A model generated the notes under the pieces. The model made no database searches, was not told where the DNA came from, and saw only the letters and a list, made by a program, of their open reading frames with translations. A stretch of 64,000 nucleotides of DNA from Streptococcus parasanguinis (GTDB taxonomy: Bacteria > Bacillota > Bacilli > Lactobacillales > Streptococcaceae): the NCBI RefSeq assembly GCF_018499505.1, contig NZ_JAHDAC010000001.1, forward strand, positions 124,001 to 188,000. The letters run 5' to 3'. Of the stretch, positions 38,213 to 47,744 are shown piece by piece. Numbering within the stretch: position 1 is the first letter of the stretch; each line of letters opens with the position of its first letter. Made by a program: the position numbers and the translations under genes.

Positions 38213-38327
38213 CCCTTTCATTATACACAAAAATGAAGTTTCTGGCGAGAGAGGAAAATGATGGAAAGGGCTTTCAAAAACTTTCTTTTTTTTGTATAAT
38301 AGAAACATGAAATGCGAGGAGGATATT

Positions 38328-39272
38328 ATGGGACAACCATTATTTTTACATTCAGTCATGCAGGAAAAAATTTGGGGAGGAACTCGTCTGAAAGAAGAAT
38401 TTGGTTACGAAATTCCGAGCGACCATGTCGGTGAATTTTGGGCGATTTCAGCCCATCCGCATGGAGTTTCTAAAGTAGCCAATGGTCCATACGAAGGAAT
38501 GGGATTGGATCAGCTCTATCAAGAGCATCGGGAATTATTTGGTAATCGTAAAGAGCCTGTCTTTCCTTTGTTAACAAAGATTTTGGATGCCAACGATTGG
38601 CTCAGTGTACAGGTGCACCCGGATGATACCTATGCAATGGAGCATGAAGGAGAACTTGGAAAAACTGAGTGTTGGTATGTGATTGCGGCTGATGAAGGAT
38701 CTGAGATTATCTATGGACACAATGCCAAGTCAAAAGAAGAACTCCGCCAGCAAATTGAGGACAAGAACTGGGACGCCTTGCTGACAAAAGTTCCTGTCAA
38801 GGCTGGAGATTTCTTCTATGTGCCAAGCGGGACCATGCACGCCATTGGTTCTGGAATTTTGATTCTTGAAACTCAACAGTCGAGTGACACCACTTACCGG
38901 GTTTATGATTTTGACCGCAAAGATGCTCAAGGAAACTTGCGGGAACTTCACTTGGAAAAATCGATTGATGTCTTGAACATTGGAGAGCCTGCCAATAGCC
39001 ATCCAGATACAGTTGTGATTGATGATCTTCGAATGACCACCTTGGTTGCCAGTGATTTCTTCACTGTTTATAAGTGGGAACTGACTGGAAAAGCTGACTT
39101 TGAAAAGACTGCTGATTACAGCTTATTGAGCGTCTTAGTCGGAGAAGGAAAATTGACGGTAGATGGAAAGGATTATCCTATTCAAAAGGGAAGCCACTTT
39201 GTCTTACCGAGCGATGTTGAAGCCTGGACTTTGGAAGGGCAAGGTTTAGAATTGATCGTAAGTCATCCATAA
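38328..39272 (+). CDS. manA: Mannose-6-phosphate isomerase, class I
   Basis: 314 aa from the ATG at 38328 (site GGAGGA); an in-frame ATG at 38292 overlaps the promoter and is rejected. Interconverts mannose-6-P and fructose-6-P. Zinc-site features: VQVHPDDTYAMEHEGELGKTECWYV (His and Glu ligands, about 94-118) and FFYVPSGTMHAIG (His, about 160-172), followed by ETQQSSDTTYRVYDFDR. The -10 TATAAT is at 38295-38300. It diverges from queG and ends in its own terminator. Confidence 0.95.
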   Translation: MGQPLFLHSVMQEKIWGGTRLKEEFGYEIPSDHVGEFWAISAHPHGVSKVANGPYEGMGLDQLYQEHRELFGNRKEPVFPLLTKILDANDWLSVQVHPDDTYAMEHEGELGKTECWYVIAADEGSEIIYGHNAKSKEELRQQIEDKNWDALLTKVPVKAGDFFYVPSGTMHAIGSGILILETQQSSDTTYRVYDFDRKDAQGNLRELHLEKSIDVLNIGEPANSHPDTVVIDDLRMTTLVASDFFTVYKWELTGKADFEKTADYSLLSVLVGEGKLTVDGKDYPIQKGSHFVLPSDVEAWTLEGQGLELIVSHP

Positions 39273-39280
39273 CAAGAAAG

Positions 39281-39320
39281 GGTTTGAGTTAAAAGCTGTG
39301 AAACAACTCAAGCCTTTTTT
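39281..39320 (+). terminator. Terminator of manA
   Basis: GGTTTGAGTT pairs with AACTCAAGCC (one G-T pair), followed by TTTTTT. Confidence 0.85.
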
Positions 39321-39347
39321 ATCTGAAAACTTTTTTTATGTGAAGCC

Positions 39348-39378
39348 TTGACTCTGACCTAAGGGGAGGGATTATACT
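39348..39378 (+). promoter_or_regulatory. MerR-type promoter with 19-nt spacer
   Basis: TTGACT (39348-39353) and TATACT (39373-39378) are separated by 19 nt, longer than the usual 17. This is the hallmark of promoters activated by MerR-family proteins that untwist the spacer. A weak GACC..GGGG dyad lies inside. It fits autoregulation by the gene downstream. Confidence 0.7.
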
Positions 39379-39398
39379 ATCCTTGTAAGGAGGAAATC

Positions 39399-40139
39399 AT
39401 GTACCATATCAAAGAAACTGCAGAGCTGTCAGGTGTCTCTGTCAAGACCTTGCATCACTATGACAAGATAGGACTTCTCGTCCCTGTAAAATCTGAAAAT
39501 GGCTATCGGACATACAGTCAAGAAGATTTAGAACGATTACAGGTGATTCTCTACTACAAGTATTTAGGATTTTCCTTAGACCAAATAGCAGAACTCTTAG
39601 CCGAAGAAAAATCTAACTTATTGCCCCATTTGACCAAACAGTTGGACTATTTGACTCAAGAAAGACAACGTCTGGATACCTTGATTTCTACCTTGCAAAA
39701 AACCATTCAAGAACAAAAAGGAGAAAGAAAAATGACCATTGAGGAAAAATTTACTGGATTTAGTTATCAAGACAATCAAAAATACCACCAAGAAGCAGTA
39801 GAGAAATATGGTCAAGAAGTCATGGACCAGGCTCTCGAGCGCCAAAAGGGGCGTGAAGATGAGGCTACGGAAGCCTTCAACCAAGTTTTTCAAACTTTGG
39901 CTCAAAATCTCAAAGATGGACTACCCGTATCAGCAAATGAAAACCAAGATCAAGCTGCCAGACTTTTAGATGCGATTCGAACGTATGGATTTGACTGCTC
40001 TATAGAGGTTTTTAGCCATATCGGCAAAGGCTATGTTTATAATCCAGAATTCAAGGAAAACATCGACAAGTTTGGAGCTGGCACAGCCCAGTACACTTCG
40101 GATGTCATTGCCTTTTATGTCGAAAATCAAGCAAAATAA
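39399..40139 (+). CDS. MerR-family regulator with TipAS ligand domain
   Basis: 246 aa. The N-terminal MerR helix-turn-helix (HIKETAELSGVSVKTLHHYDKIGLL, about 3-27, then the wing YRTYSQEDLERLQVILYYKYLGFSL) and a coiled-coil dimer helix (about 75-110) lead to a TipAS domain (about 120-246). TipAS domains trap antibiotics and other amphipathic molecules; in TipAL of Streptomyces a Cys binds thiostrepton covalently. One Cys is present here in GFDCSIEVFSHIG. A multidrug- or thiopeptide-responsive activator is likely. Target genes besides itself are not evident nearby. Confidence 0.9.
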   Translation: MYHIKETAELSGVSVKTLHHYDKIGLLVPVKSENGYRTYSQEDLERLQVILYYKYLGFSLDQIAELLAEEKSNLLPHLTKQLDYLTQERQRLDTLISTLQKTIQEQKGERKMTIEEKFTGFSYQDNQKYHQEAVEKYGQEVMDQALERQKGREDEATEAFNQVFQTLAQNLKDGLPVSANENQDQAARLLDAIRTYGFDCSIEVFSHIGKGYVYNPEFKENIDKFGAGTAQYTSDVIAFYVENQAK

Positions 40140-40147
40140 AAAAGTGA

Positions 40148-40320
40148 GAGTGGGACAGAAATCGGTAATTCGTTAGAATTCGATTTCGTCGTCCCACCTC
40201 CGCACAGTTGACTAGAGCTGTAAAAGCTGATGAAATCAGCGTAGTAGAGCCCACTCAACCACTGCGTCTTGCTCGACAATCCAAAAATAATTGAGAGGCT
40301 AGGATTTTTGTCCCAGCCTC
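40148..40320 (-). repeat. Intergenic repeat B, copy 3
   Basis: Same orientation as the copy at 35462-35634, 4.7 kb away. It differs at a few sites, notably GACTAGAGCTG in place of GAGTAGGGCTG in the central stem, which weakens pairing there. It starts about 8 nt after the merR stop. A minus-strand reading frame through it is not a gene. Confidence 0.88.
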
Positions 40321-40418
40321 GTTTTTTGCTTGGATCAATTTGAAAAGAAGCTGGCTGATCTAAGAGAGCTTGAATGAATGAACACAATGAAATCTTTATG
40401 AAAATTTCACAATTTTAG

Positions 40419-40503
40419 TTGACAGTCTTGAAAAAAAGGAGTAGAATAACCCCTGTTTTATGAAAAAGAGGCAGGGAATTCCCGGCCTCATGATCTTTTT
40501 TCA
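40419..40503 (+). promoter_or_regulatory. kimA promoter and possible leader attenuator
   Basis: The promoter is TTGACA (40419-40424), a 17-nt spacer and TAGAAT (40442-40447). The short leader contains a terminator-like stem, GAGGC..GGG with CCC..GCCTC (40468-40489), followed closely by TTTTTT (40496-40501). An upstream CCCTG (40450-40454) can pair with CAGGG (40472-40476) inside that stem, so two exclusive folds are possible. The ribosome site follows the T run. Confidence 0.55.
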
Positions 40504-40514
40504 AGGAGTTTTTT

Positions 40515-42359
40515 ATGTTTTCAACATTGAAAAAATGGTTTATTGGCCGTCCGTTGAAATCTGGTGCAGAAGGTGAAGGCGGATTGCTTGGGAAAATGCA
40601 GGCCTTGGCTATGCTCTCTAGTGACGCGCTTTCTTCTATCGCCTACGGTCCAGAGCAAGTTATCCTGGTCTTGATGACCGTTTCAGCGGGAGCCATTTGG
40701 TGGTCTATTCCGATTGGGATTGTAGTCCTGGTTCTCCTAGCCAGTTTAACGATTTCTTATCGCCAGGTCATTCATGCCTACCCTCAAGGGGGAGGGGCCT
40801 ACATGGTGACTACGGAGAACTTGTCTCCCAAAGCGGGTTTGATCGCTGGTGGTAGTCTCTTAGTCGACTACATGCTGACAGTAGCAGTATCTGTGTCTTC
40901 CGGTGCAGATGCCATCACGTCAGCGATTCCATCTCTTCATCCTTATAATCTTCACATTTCCATTTTGTTGGTCTTGATCTTGATGCTGATGAACCTTCGG
41001 GGACTGCGCGAATCAGCGACATCGTTGATGATTCCGGTCTATCTTTTCATTGTCAGTACCATTGCCTTGATCGGCTATGGTGTGATCCAAATCTTGACGG
41101 GTCACTTGGCCTATAATGCAACTGCTCATGTGGGTCAAAACATTTCAGGGGTTAGTGTCATTCTCTTGTTGCGGGCCTTTACGAGTGGATCGGCTTCCCT
41201 AACAGGGGTTGAAGCCATCTCCAATTCGGTTCCTTTCTTTAAGAAACCAAAAGCAAAGAATGCAGCTTCTACCTTGACCATTATGGCTTTGATTTTGGGG
41301 ATCATGTTTGCAGGGATTACCTTCCTCAATTACTGGGTGGGTGTCGTTCCAGCAAAAGGGGTAACAACTCTAGCCCAAATGGCCCAAGCCATCTTAGGGA
41401 ATTCCCCAGTCGGTCAAGCCTTCTTTTACGTCTTCCAATTGTCAACAGCCTTGATTTTGGCAGTTGCGGCTAATACCGGCTTCTCCGCCTTTCCAATGTT
41501 GGCTTTTAATATGGCTAAAAATAAATACATGCCGCACATGTATATGGAAAAAGGGGATCGTTTGGGCTATTCTAATGGGATTTTGACCTTGGCGGTTGGT
41601 GCCATCGTCCTGCTCTTGATCTTTGATGGGCAAACAGAAAGCTTGATTCCGCTTTATACCATTGGGGTCTTCATTCCTTTTGCCCTTTCTCAAACAGGGA
41701 TGGTGATCCACTGGAAACGCCAATATCAAAAAGGATTTCTTAAGTATTCGCTTGCCAATATCCTGGGGGCAGCCATTTGTTATGGGATTGTCTTGATCCT
41801 CTTATTATTCCGTTTGCGTGAGATCTGGCCCTTCTTCCCTATTATTGGTCTCTTGCTTTGGATGTTCTTGAGTATCCGTAATCACTATGATAAAGTTGCG
41901 GCCCAATTGCGCTTGGGAGGTAAGATCGAAAAGACTAGTTATGCGGGTAATACCGTGATTGTCCTTGTTGGGAATGTCACTCAGGTAAGTGTGGGAGCTA
42001 TGAGTTATGCAAATAGCCTAGGAAACGATGTTATAGCTATGCACGTCTCAACGGAAGAAACCAAGGTCAAAGATGCTGAGGTAGCAGAAGAATTTAAGCG
42101 TTATTTCCCTCATATTCGCTTTGAAAATGTCATGACGAGTTACCGAGATATTATCCAGCCAACTGTTGAATTTGTCTCAAAAGTAGCTGAGGAGGCCAAG
42201 GAAAAAGGCAACACCGTTACAGTCTTAGTTCCACAATTCATTCCTAAAAAACATTGGCAAAATATTCTCCACAACCAAATGAGTTTGAAATTGAAGTACG
42301 CACTTCGTTGGCATGAAGAAGTGGTTGTGGCAAGTTATTCTTACCATTTGTCTGAATAA
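40515..42359 (+). CDS. kimA: KimA-type high-affinity potassium importer (APC superfamily)
   Basis: 614 aa. Twelve membrane segments (about 35-455) and a cytoplasmic C-terminal UspA-like domain (about 465-614). The blocks ALAMLSSDALSSIAYGPEQ (30-48), SYRQVIHAYPQGGGAYMV (about 86-103) and IAGGSLLVDYMLTVAVS (about 115-131) closely match B. subtilis KimA (YdaO), a proton-coupled K+ importer that binds c-di-AMP in its cytoplasmic domain. Databases often label such proteins amino acid permease. Potassium as substrate is inferred from this resemblance, recalled rather than aligned. It is monocistronic with its own promoter, leader stem and terminator. Confidence 0.8.
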   Translation: MFSTLKKWFIGRPLKSGAEGEGGLLGKMQALAMLSSDALSSIAYGPEQVILVLMTVSAGAIWWSIPIGIVVLVLLASLTISYRQVIHAYPQGGGAYMVTTENLSPKAGLIAGGSLLVDYMLTVAVSVSSGADAITSAIPSLHPYNLHISILLVLILMLMNLRGLRESATSLMIPVYLFIVSTIALIGYGVIQILTGHLAYNATAHVGQNISGVSVILLLRAFTSGSASLTGVEAISNSVPFFKKPKAKNAASTLTIMALILGIMFAGITFLNYWVGVVPAKGVTTLAQMAQAILGNSPVGQAFFYVFQLSTALILAVAANTGFSAFPMLAFNMAKNKYMPHMYMEKGDRLGYSNGILTLAVGAIVLLLIFDGQTESLIPLYTIGVFIPFALSQTGMVIHWKRQYQKGFLKYSLANILGAAICYGIVLILLLFRLREIWPFFPIIGLLLWMFLSIRNHYDKVAAQLRLGGKIEKTSYAGNTVIVLVGNVTQVSVGAMSYANSLGNDVIAMHVSTEETKVKDAEVAEEFKRYFPHIRFENVMTSYRDIIQPTVEFVSKVAEEAKEKGNTVTVLVPQFIPKKHWQNILHNQMSLKLKYALRWHEEVVVASYSYHLSE

Positions 42360-42372
42360 CTACCGCATAAAG

Positions 42373-42404
42373 GAAAGATGTCTGCTTGAGCAGGCATCTT
42401 TTTG
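42373..42404 (+). terminator. Terminator of kimA
   Basis: AAGATG..CTGC and GCAG..CATCTT pair across TTGA, followed by TTTT. Confidence 0.85.
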
Positions 42405-42532
42405 GATTTTCTTACACGAAAAAACCACTCGAAAGTCTTGTAAGATACAGCCTTGATCTTGAAAAAATGTTTAAAAAATGCTAGAATAAAAAGAACATTT
42501 TAGATTTTGAAAAATTCAAAGTAAGGAAAAAA

Positions 42533-45052
42533 ATGGCAAATTTATTAAAAACAATTATTGAAAATGATCGAGGCGAAATCAAACGCCTTGAAAAAATGGC
42601 TGATAAGGTCTTTTCTTATGAAGACCAAATGGCAGCTTTGACGGATGACGAATTAAAAGCGAAAACAGTTGAGTTTAAGCAACGCTACCAAGATGGTGAG
42701 TCTTTAGATGATCTCTTGTATGAGGCTTTTGCGGTTGTTCGTGAAGCTGCAAAACGAGTTCTTGGTTTGTTCCCATACAAGGTTCAGGTCATGGGGGGAA
42801 TCGTCCTTCACCATGGTGACGTTCCAGAAATGCGTACAGGGGAAGGAAAAACCCTGACAGCAACCATGCCGGTATACTTGAATGCCTTGTCAGGCAAAGG
42901 GGTGCACGTTGTTACCGTCAATGAATACTTGACCGAGCGGGATGCAACAGAGATGGGAGAACTTTACTCATGGCTTGGCCTTTCAGTAGGGATCAACCTT
43001 GCAGCAAAATCTCCAGCTGAGAAAAAAGAAGCTTACCTCTGTGATATCACTTACTCAACCAACTCAGAGATCGGGTTTGACTACCTGCGTGATAACATGG
43101 TTGTTCGTGCGGAAAACATGGTTCAACGTCCATTGAACTATGCCTTGGTCGATGAGGTAGACTCCATCTTGATTGACGAAGCGCGTACTCCATTGATCGT
43201 TTCTGGTCAGACAGCTTCTGATACAAGCCAGCTCTACCACATGGCGGATGCTTATGTGAAGACTTTGACAGAGGACGATTATATTATCGATGTCCCATCT
43301 AAAACCATCGGTTTGTCTGATTCAGGAATCGATAAAGCAGAAAGCTACTTTAATCTTGAAAATTTGTACGATATTGAAAACGTAGCTTTGACTCACTTTA
43401 TCGACAACGCCCTTCGTGCCAACTACATCATGATTTTGGATATCGACTATGTGGTCAGCGAAGATCAAGAAATCTTGATCGTCGACCAATTTACTGGTCG
43501 GACCATGGAAGGACGTCGCTATTCTGATGGACTTCACCAAGCGATCGAAGCCAAAGAAGGTGTTCCAGTTCAAGAAGAAACCAAAACATCTGCGTCGATT
43601 ACTTACCAAAACCTCTTCCGTATGTACAAGAAGTTGTCAGGGATGACAGGGACAGGGAAAACTGAAGAAGAAGAATTCCGTGAAATTTATAACATTCGCG
43701 TGATTCCAATTCCAACCAACCGTCCGATTGCCCGTATTGACCATCCAGACCTTCTCTACCCAAGCTTGAAATCAAAATTCAAGGCTGTTGTTGAAGATGT
43801 CAAGTCTCGTCATGAAAAAGGTCAACCAGTCCTAGTAGGTACCGTTGCCGTTGAAACCAGTGATTACCTTTCTCAATTGTTGGTTCAAGCAGGTGTCCCT
43901 CACGAAGTTTTGAATGCGAAAAATCACTACAAAGAAGCGCAAATCATCATGAACGCTGGTCAACGTGGTGCTGTTACTATCGCGACCAATATGGCCGGAC
44001 GTGGTACCGATATCAAGCTTGGTGAAGGTGTTCGCGAACTCGGTGGACTATGTGTTATCGGGACAGAACGTCACGAAAGCCGTCGGATCGATAACCAGCT
44101 TCGTGGACGTTCAGGACGTCAAGGGGATCCAGGTGAATCTCAATTCTACTTGTCTCTTGAAGATGAATTGATGCGCCGTTTCGGTTCTGAACGGATCAAA
44201 GCAGTGCTTGATCGCTTCAAGTTGAGCGAAGAAGAATCAGTAATCCGTTCAAACATGTTCACCCGTCAGGTAGAGGGTGCTCAAAAACGGGTTGAAGGAA
44301 ACAACTACGATACCCGTAAACAAGTCCTTCAATACGATGACGTGATGCGGGAACAACGGGAAATTATCTACGCTGAACGCTATGATGTCATCACAGCTAA
44401 CCGTGACTTGGCGCCTGAAATCAAGGCCATGATCAAACGGACCATCAAACGGATTGTTGAAGGAGCCAGCCACTCAAGTAAGGAAGAACGCGTTGAAGCG
44501 ATTCTGAACTTTGCCAAATACAATTTGGTTCCGGAAGATACGATTTCTGCAAGCGATATTGAAGGAAAATCTGACAAGGAAGTTATCGATTACTTGTATG
44601 CACGTGCAGAAGAAATCTATGCTAGCCAAGTAGCGAAATTGCGTGACGAAGAGTCTGTGCAAGAATTCCAAAAAGTCTTGATCCTTCGCGTGGTGGACAG
44701 CAAGTGGACGGACCATATCGATGCTTTGGATCAATTGCGAAATGCGGTTGGACTCCGTGGGTATGCGCAAAACAACCCAGTGGTAGAATACCAATCAGAA
44801 AGTTTCCGTATGTTTAACGATATGATCGGATCGATTGAATTTGATGTGACTCGTCTCATGATGAAAGCCCAAATTCACGAACAAGAACGTCCACGTACGG
44901 AACACAGTATTTCAACAACTGCGACGCGCAACATTGCAGCGCAACAACAAGATATTCCAGCAGATATTGACTTGTCACAAGTGAAACGCAACGATTTGTG
45001 CCCTTGTGGTTCAGGCAAGAAATTCAAAAACTGTCACGGACGTAAATTTTAA
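42533..45052 (+). CDS. secA: Protein translocase ATPase SecA
   Basis: 839 aa, the general SecA motor for export through SecYEG. Walker A is [11 protein letters not shown] (about 101-111), the DEAD-like box is [16 protein letters not shown] (about 206-221), and helicase motifs [10 protein letters not shown] and [13 protein letters not shown] are intact. The C-terminal zinc-binding tail is [15 protein letters not shown] (SecB/lipid-binding type). The promoter is TTGAAA-17-TAGAAT (42459-42464, 42482-42487). It heads the conserved order secA, DAHP synthase, acpS, alr, recG. Size and motifs indicate the housekeeping SecA, not the glycoprotein-specific SecA2. Confidence 0.97.
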   Translation: MANLLKTIIENDRGEIKRLEKMADKVFSYEDQMAALTDDELKAKTVEFKQRYQDGESLDDLLYEAFAVVREAAKRVLGLFPYKVQVMGGIVLHHGDVPEMRTGEGKTLTATMPVYLNALSGKGVHVVTVNEYLTERDATEMGELYSWLGLSVGINLAAKSPAEKKEAYLCDITYSTNSEIGFDYLRDNMVVRAENMVQRPLNYALVDEVDSILIDEARTPLIVSGQTASDTSQLYHMADAYVKTLTEDDYIIDVPSKTIGLSDSGIDKAESYFNLENLYDIENVALTHFIDNALRANYIMILDIDYVVSEDQEILIVDQFTGRTMEGRRYSDGLHQAIEAKEGVPVQEETKTSASITYQNLFRMYKKLSGMTGTGKTEEEEFREIYNIRVIPIPTNRPIARIDHPDLLYPSLKSKFKAVVEDVKSRHEKGQPVLVGTVAVETSDYLSQLLVQAGVPHEVLNAKNHYKEAQIIMNAGQRGAVTIATNMAGRGTDIKLGEGVRELGGLCVIGTERHESRRIDNQLRGRSGRQGDPGESQFYLSLEDELMRRFGSERIKAVLDRFKLSEEESVIRSNMFTRQVEGAQKRVEGNNYDTRKQVLQYDDVMREQREIIYAERYDVITANRDLAPEIKAMIKRTIKRIVEGASHSSKEERVEAILNFAKYNLVPEDTISASDIEGKSDKEVIDYLYARAEEIYASQVAKLRDEESVQEFQKVLILRVVDSKWTDHIDALDQLRNAVGLRGYAQNNPVVEYQSESFRMFNDMIGSIEFDVTRLMMKAQIHEQERPRTEHSISTTATRNIAAQQQDIPADIDLSQVKRNDLCPCGSGKKFKNCHGRKF

Positions 45053-45104
45053 GAGCTCCTCTGAAATAGAAAGAGGATGGGTCTAGGTAGCATAAGGAGG
45101 CCGT

Positions 45105-46133
45105 ATGGTATTCATTACGAAGAGCAATAAGATTGATGAGCAAGAGATCACTTCGCTTTACCGCTTGGAAGGTCCAGCCTTGGAGCGCAAAGAAGCGCGT
45201 GATCGAGAATTGGAAGCTATTATCAAAGGAGAAGACCAACGGATCCTTCTTGTGATCGGACCTTGCTCTTCTGATAATGAAGAAGCTGTGATGGACTATG
45301 CCCGTCGTTTGGCAGACTTGCAAGAGCAAGTGAAAGATCAGATTTTCATTGTGATGCGGGTCTATACGGCTAAGCCTCGGACCAACGGGGATGGCTATAA
45401 AGGCTTGATGCACCAACCAGATACACATGCAGCACCAAGCTTTGTGGACGGTTTGAAAGCGGTCCGACATCTCCACTACCGTGTGATTACAGAAACTGGT
45501 TTGACAACTGCGGATGAGTTGCTTTATCCAGCAAGTCTTCCGTATGTTGAGGATTTGATTTCTTATCATGCCATTGGAGCGCGTTCAGTTGAAGACCAGG
45601 AGCACCGCTTTGTATCTAGTGGGATCTCTGCTCCGACAGGCATGAAGAATCCAACCTCTGGAAATCTTTCTGTCATGTTCAATGCGATTTATGCAGCCCA
45701 ACATCCCCAAAACTTTTTGTTCAATGCCCAAGCAGTGGAAACATCAGGAAATCCTTTAGCCCATGCGATCCTTCGTGGGGGCTTGGATGCAAGTGGTAAG
45801 AATATTCCAAACTACCATTATGAAGATTTGCTAGCGGCAGCAAAACGCTATAGCGAAATGGGCTTGCAACATCCCTTCATCCTGGTGGATACCAACCATG
45901 ACAATTCTGGCAAACAATTCGGAGAGCAAGTACGCATCGTGAGAGAAACCATGATGAACCGTGCTTGGAACAAGGATTTGGCAACTTTAGTTCGTGGTTT
46001 CATGATTGAATCCTATCTAGAAGATGGTCGTCAAAATGAACCAGTGGTTTATGGTCAATCCATCACAGACCCTTGCCTGGGTTGGGAAAAAACACAGGCC
46101 TTGGTCAAAGAAATTGCAACGATGAATAAGTAA
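45105..46133 (+). CDS. 3-deoxy-7-phosphoheptulonate (DAHP) synthase, class I
   Basis: 342 aa, AroG/AroF type. It condenses phosphoenolpyruvate and erythrose-4-P at the entry of aromatic amino acid synthesis. Family blocks include LLVIGPCSSDNEEAV (about 47-61), VMRVYTAKPRTNGDGYKGL (about 84-102), GARSVEDQEHRFVSSG (about 157-172) and ILVDTNHDNSGKQ (about 264-276). Many streptococci carry two such genes in tandem at this place; only one is present here, so aroF or aroG cannot be chosen. It lies 52 nt after secA with a GGAGG site. Confidence 0.94.
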   Translation: MVFITKSNKIDEQEITSLYRLEGPALERKEARDRELEAIIKGEDQRILLVIGPCSSDNEEAVMDYARRLADLQEQVKDQIFIVMRVYTAKPRTNGDGYKGLMHQPDTHAAPSFVDGLKAVRHLHYRVITETGLTTADELLYPASLPYVEDLISYHAIGARSVEDQEHRFVSSGISAPTGMKNPTSGNLSVMFNAIYAAQHPQNFLFNAQAVETSGNPLAHAILRGGLDASGKNIPNYHYEDLLAAAKRYSEMGLQHPFILVDTNHDNSGKQFGEQVRIVRETMMNRAWNKDLATLVRGFMIESYLEDGRQNEPVVYGQSITDPCLGWEKTQALVKEIATMNK

Positions 46134-46219
46134 AAGGCAGGGGCGGAAGGAGTGATTCTTTAGCCCCTTCTCTTTTGTCAGTAAAACGATACTGAAACGA
46201 TAAATAAGGATAAAACAAG

Positions 46220-46585
46220 ATGATCAAAGGACATGGCATCGATATCGAATCGATCGCTGCGATTGAAAAAGCCTATCAGAAGAATACTCGATTCGCTGAA
46301 AAAGTCTTAACCGAGGCTGAGCGAGAGCGCTTTGAGAAATTGTCTGGAAAACGGAAAATGGAATATTTAACGGGCCGATGGTCCGCCAAAGAAGCCTTTT
46401 CAAAGGCAATGGGAACAGGGATTGGACCAGTTGGTTTTCAAGATTTAGAAATTTTAAATGATGCCCACGGAGCTCCCTATTTTTCCAAGTCTCCTTTTTC
46501 TGGGAAGGTATGGATTTCGATCAGTCATAAGGGAGACCTAGTGTCGACCAGTGTCATTTTGGAGGAAGAAAATGAAAGCAAGTAA
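46220..46585 (+). CDS. acpS: Holo-[acyl-carrier-protein] synthase
   Basis: 121 aa, normal AcpS size. It transfers 4'-phosphopantetheine from CoA to acyl carrier protein for fatty acid synthesis. The metal and CoA motifs are GHGIDIESI (about 4-12) and [16 protein letters not shown] (about 52-67). The end overlaps the alr start by 14 nt, so the two are cotranscribed and probably coupled. The ATG is preceded by a weak AAGGAT site. Confidence 0.95.
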   Translation: MIKGHGIDIESIAAIEKAYQKNTRFAEKVLTEAERERFEKLSGKRKMEYLTGRWSAKEAFSKAMGTGIGPVGFQDLEILNDAHGAPYFSKSPFSGKVWISISHKGDLVSTSVILEEENESK

Positions 46586-47684
46586 ACATAGACCAACTGT
46601 TGCAAGAGTCGATTTGGATGCCATTGCCTTTAATGTGCAACAAGTCAGTGAGCATATTCCGAGTCAAGCCTTGAAATATGCAGTCGTCAAGGCCAACGCC
46701 TATGGTCATGGGGTCGTTGCAGTAACCAAAAAATTGGCGCCTCAGGTAGATGGTTTTTGTGTTTCCAATATGGATGAAGCCCTCGAAATCCGTGAAGAAG
46801 GCTTGCAACACCCTATTTTGATTTTGGGAGTTGTGCCAAGTGAAACAGTGAATCTAGCCAAAGAGCATGACATCCGCTTAACGGTCGCGAGTCTTGCTTG
46901 GTTGGATCAATTGCTTGGACAAGAAGCAGATCTTTCAGGATTGAAGGTCCATATCAAGGTGGATTCAGGAATGGGGCGGATTGGATTCCGAAGGATCGAA
47001 GAGATCAAAGAAGCTGAACGCCTTCTCTTAGCAGCTGGAGCTGAAATTGAAGGAATCTTTACTCATTTTGCGACAGCAGATGAGGCAGATGATCGAAAAT
47101 TCCAAGCGCAATACCAGTTTTTCAAAGAAGTATTGGCTGCTCTTGAAACCCTTCCTCCCATTGTCCATGCGAGTAATTCAGCCACTTCTTTGTGGCATGC
47201 GGATACGATTTTCACGGCTGTGCGCTTGGGAGATGTCATGTATGGCTTGAATCCGAGTGGTTCTGTGCTAGCCTTGCCTTATGAAATCAAGCCAGCCTTG
47301 AATTTGGTGAGCGAATTAGTTCATGTGAAACAGTTAGAAGCTGGTCAAGATATTGGCTATGGGGCAACCTATACGACGGAAGAATCCCAATGGATCGGGA
47401 CGATTCCTATCGGCTATGCGGATGGTTGGATCCGAGAGATGCAAAACTTTCATGTGCTGATTAAGGGGGACTATTGTCCCATTGTTGGTCGCGTTTCGAT
47501 GGACCAGATTACTGTTCGCCTTCCAGAAGAATTGCCTCTGGGGACCAAGGTTACCCTGATTGGACGAGAGGGCGAGAAAGAAATCACGGCAACAGAGGTT
47601 GCAGATTACCGTGGGACCATTAATTATGAAGTGGTCTGTCTCTTGAGTGATCGGATTCCTCGTGACTATACAGGTGAAGAATAA
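46572..47684 (+). CDS. alr: Alanine racemase
   Basis: 370 aa from the ATG at 46572, preceded by GGAGGAAG; an in-frame start at 46551 is less likely. PLP enzyme making D-alanine for peptidoglycan and teichoic acids. The PLP Lys is in [12 protein letters not shown] (about residue 40), and the C-terminal catalytic Tyr is in [13 protein letters not shown] (about 263). Other blocks include [11 protein letters not shown] and HASNSATSL. It overlaps acpS and ends at a terminator before recG. Confidence 0.96.
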   Translation: MKASKHRPTVARVDLDAIAFNVQQVSEHIPSQALKYAVVKANAYGHGVVAVTKKLAPQVDGFCVSNMDEALEIREEGLQHPILILGVVPSETVNLAKEHDIRLTVASLAWLDQLLGQEADLSGLKVHIKVDSGMGRIGFRRIEEIKEAERLLLAAGAEIEGIFTHFATADEADDRKFQAQYQFFKEVLAALETLPPIVHASNSATSLWHADTIFTAVRLGDVMYGLNPSGSVLALPYEIKPALNLVSELVHVKQLEAGQDIGYGATYTTEESQWIGTIPIGYADGWIREMQNFHVLIKGDYCPIVGRVSMDQITVRLPEELPLGTKVTLIGREGEKEITATEVADYRGTINYEVVCLLSDRIPRDYTGEE

Positions 47685-47689
47685 GAAGA

Positions 47690-47726
47690 AGCAGGTGGGA
47701 TTTTCCCGGATGGACCTGCTTTTTTA
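47690..47726 (+). terminator. Terminator of acpS-alr
   Basis: AGCAGGT and ACCTGCT pair, with an inner GGGA/TCCC stem, and TTTTTT follows. The recG ribosome site comes shortly after. Confidence 0.8.
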
Positions 47727-47744
47727 TAAAAGAAAGGAGGAGAA

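Noticed and set aside
42533-45052. SecA considered as accessory SecA2
   Set aside because: It has the zinc-binding C-terminal tail and the housekeeping neighbours of SecA1, with no accessory Sec genes.
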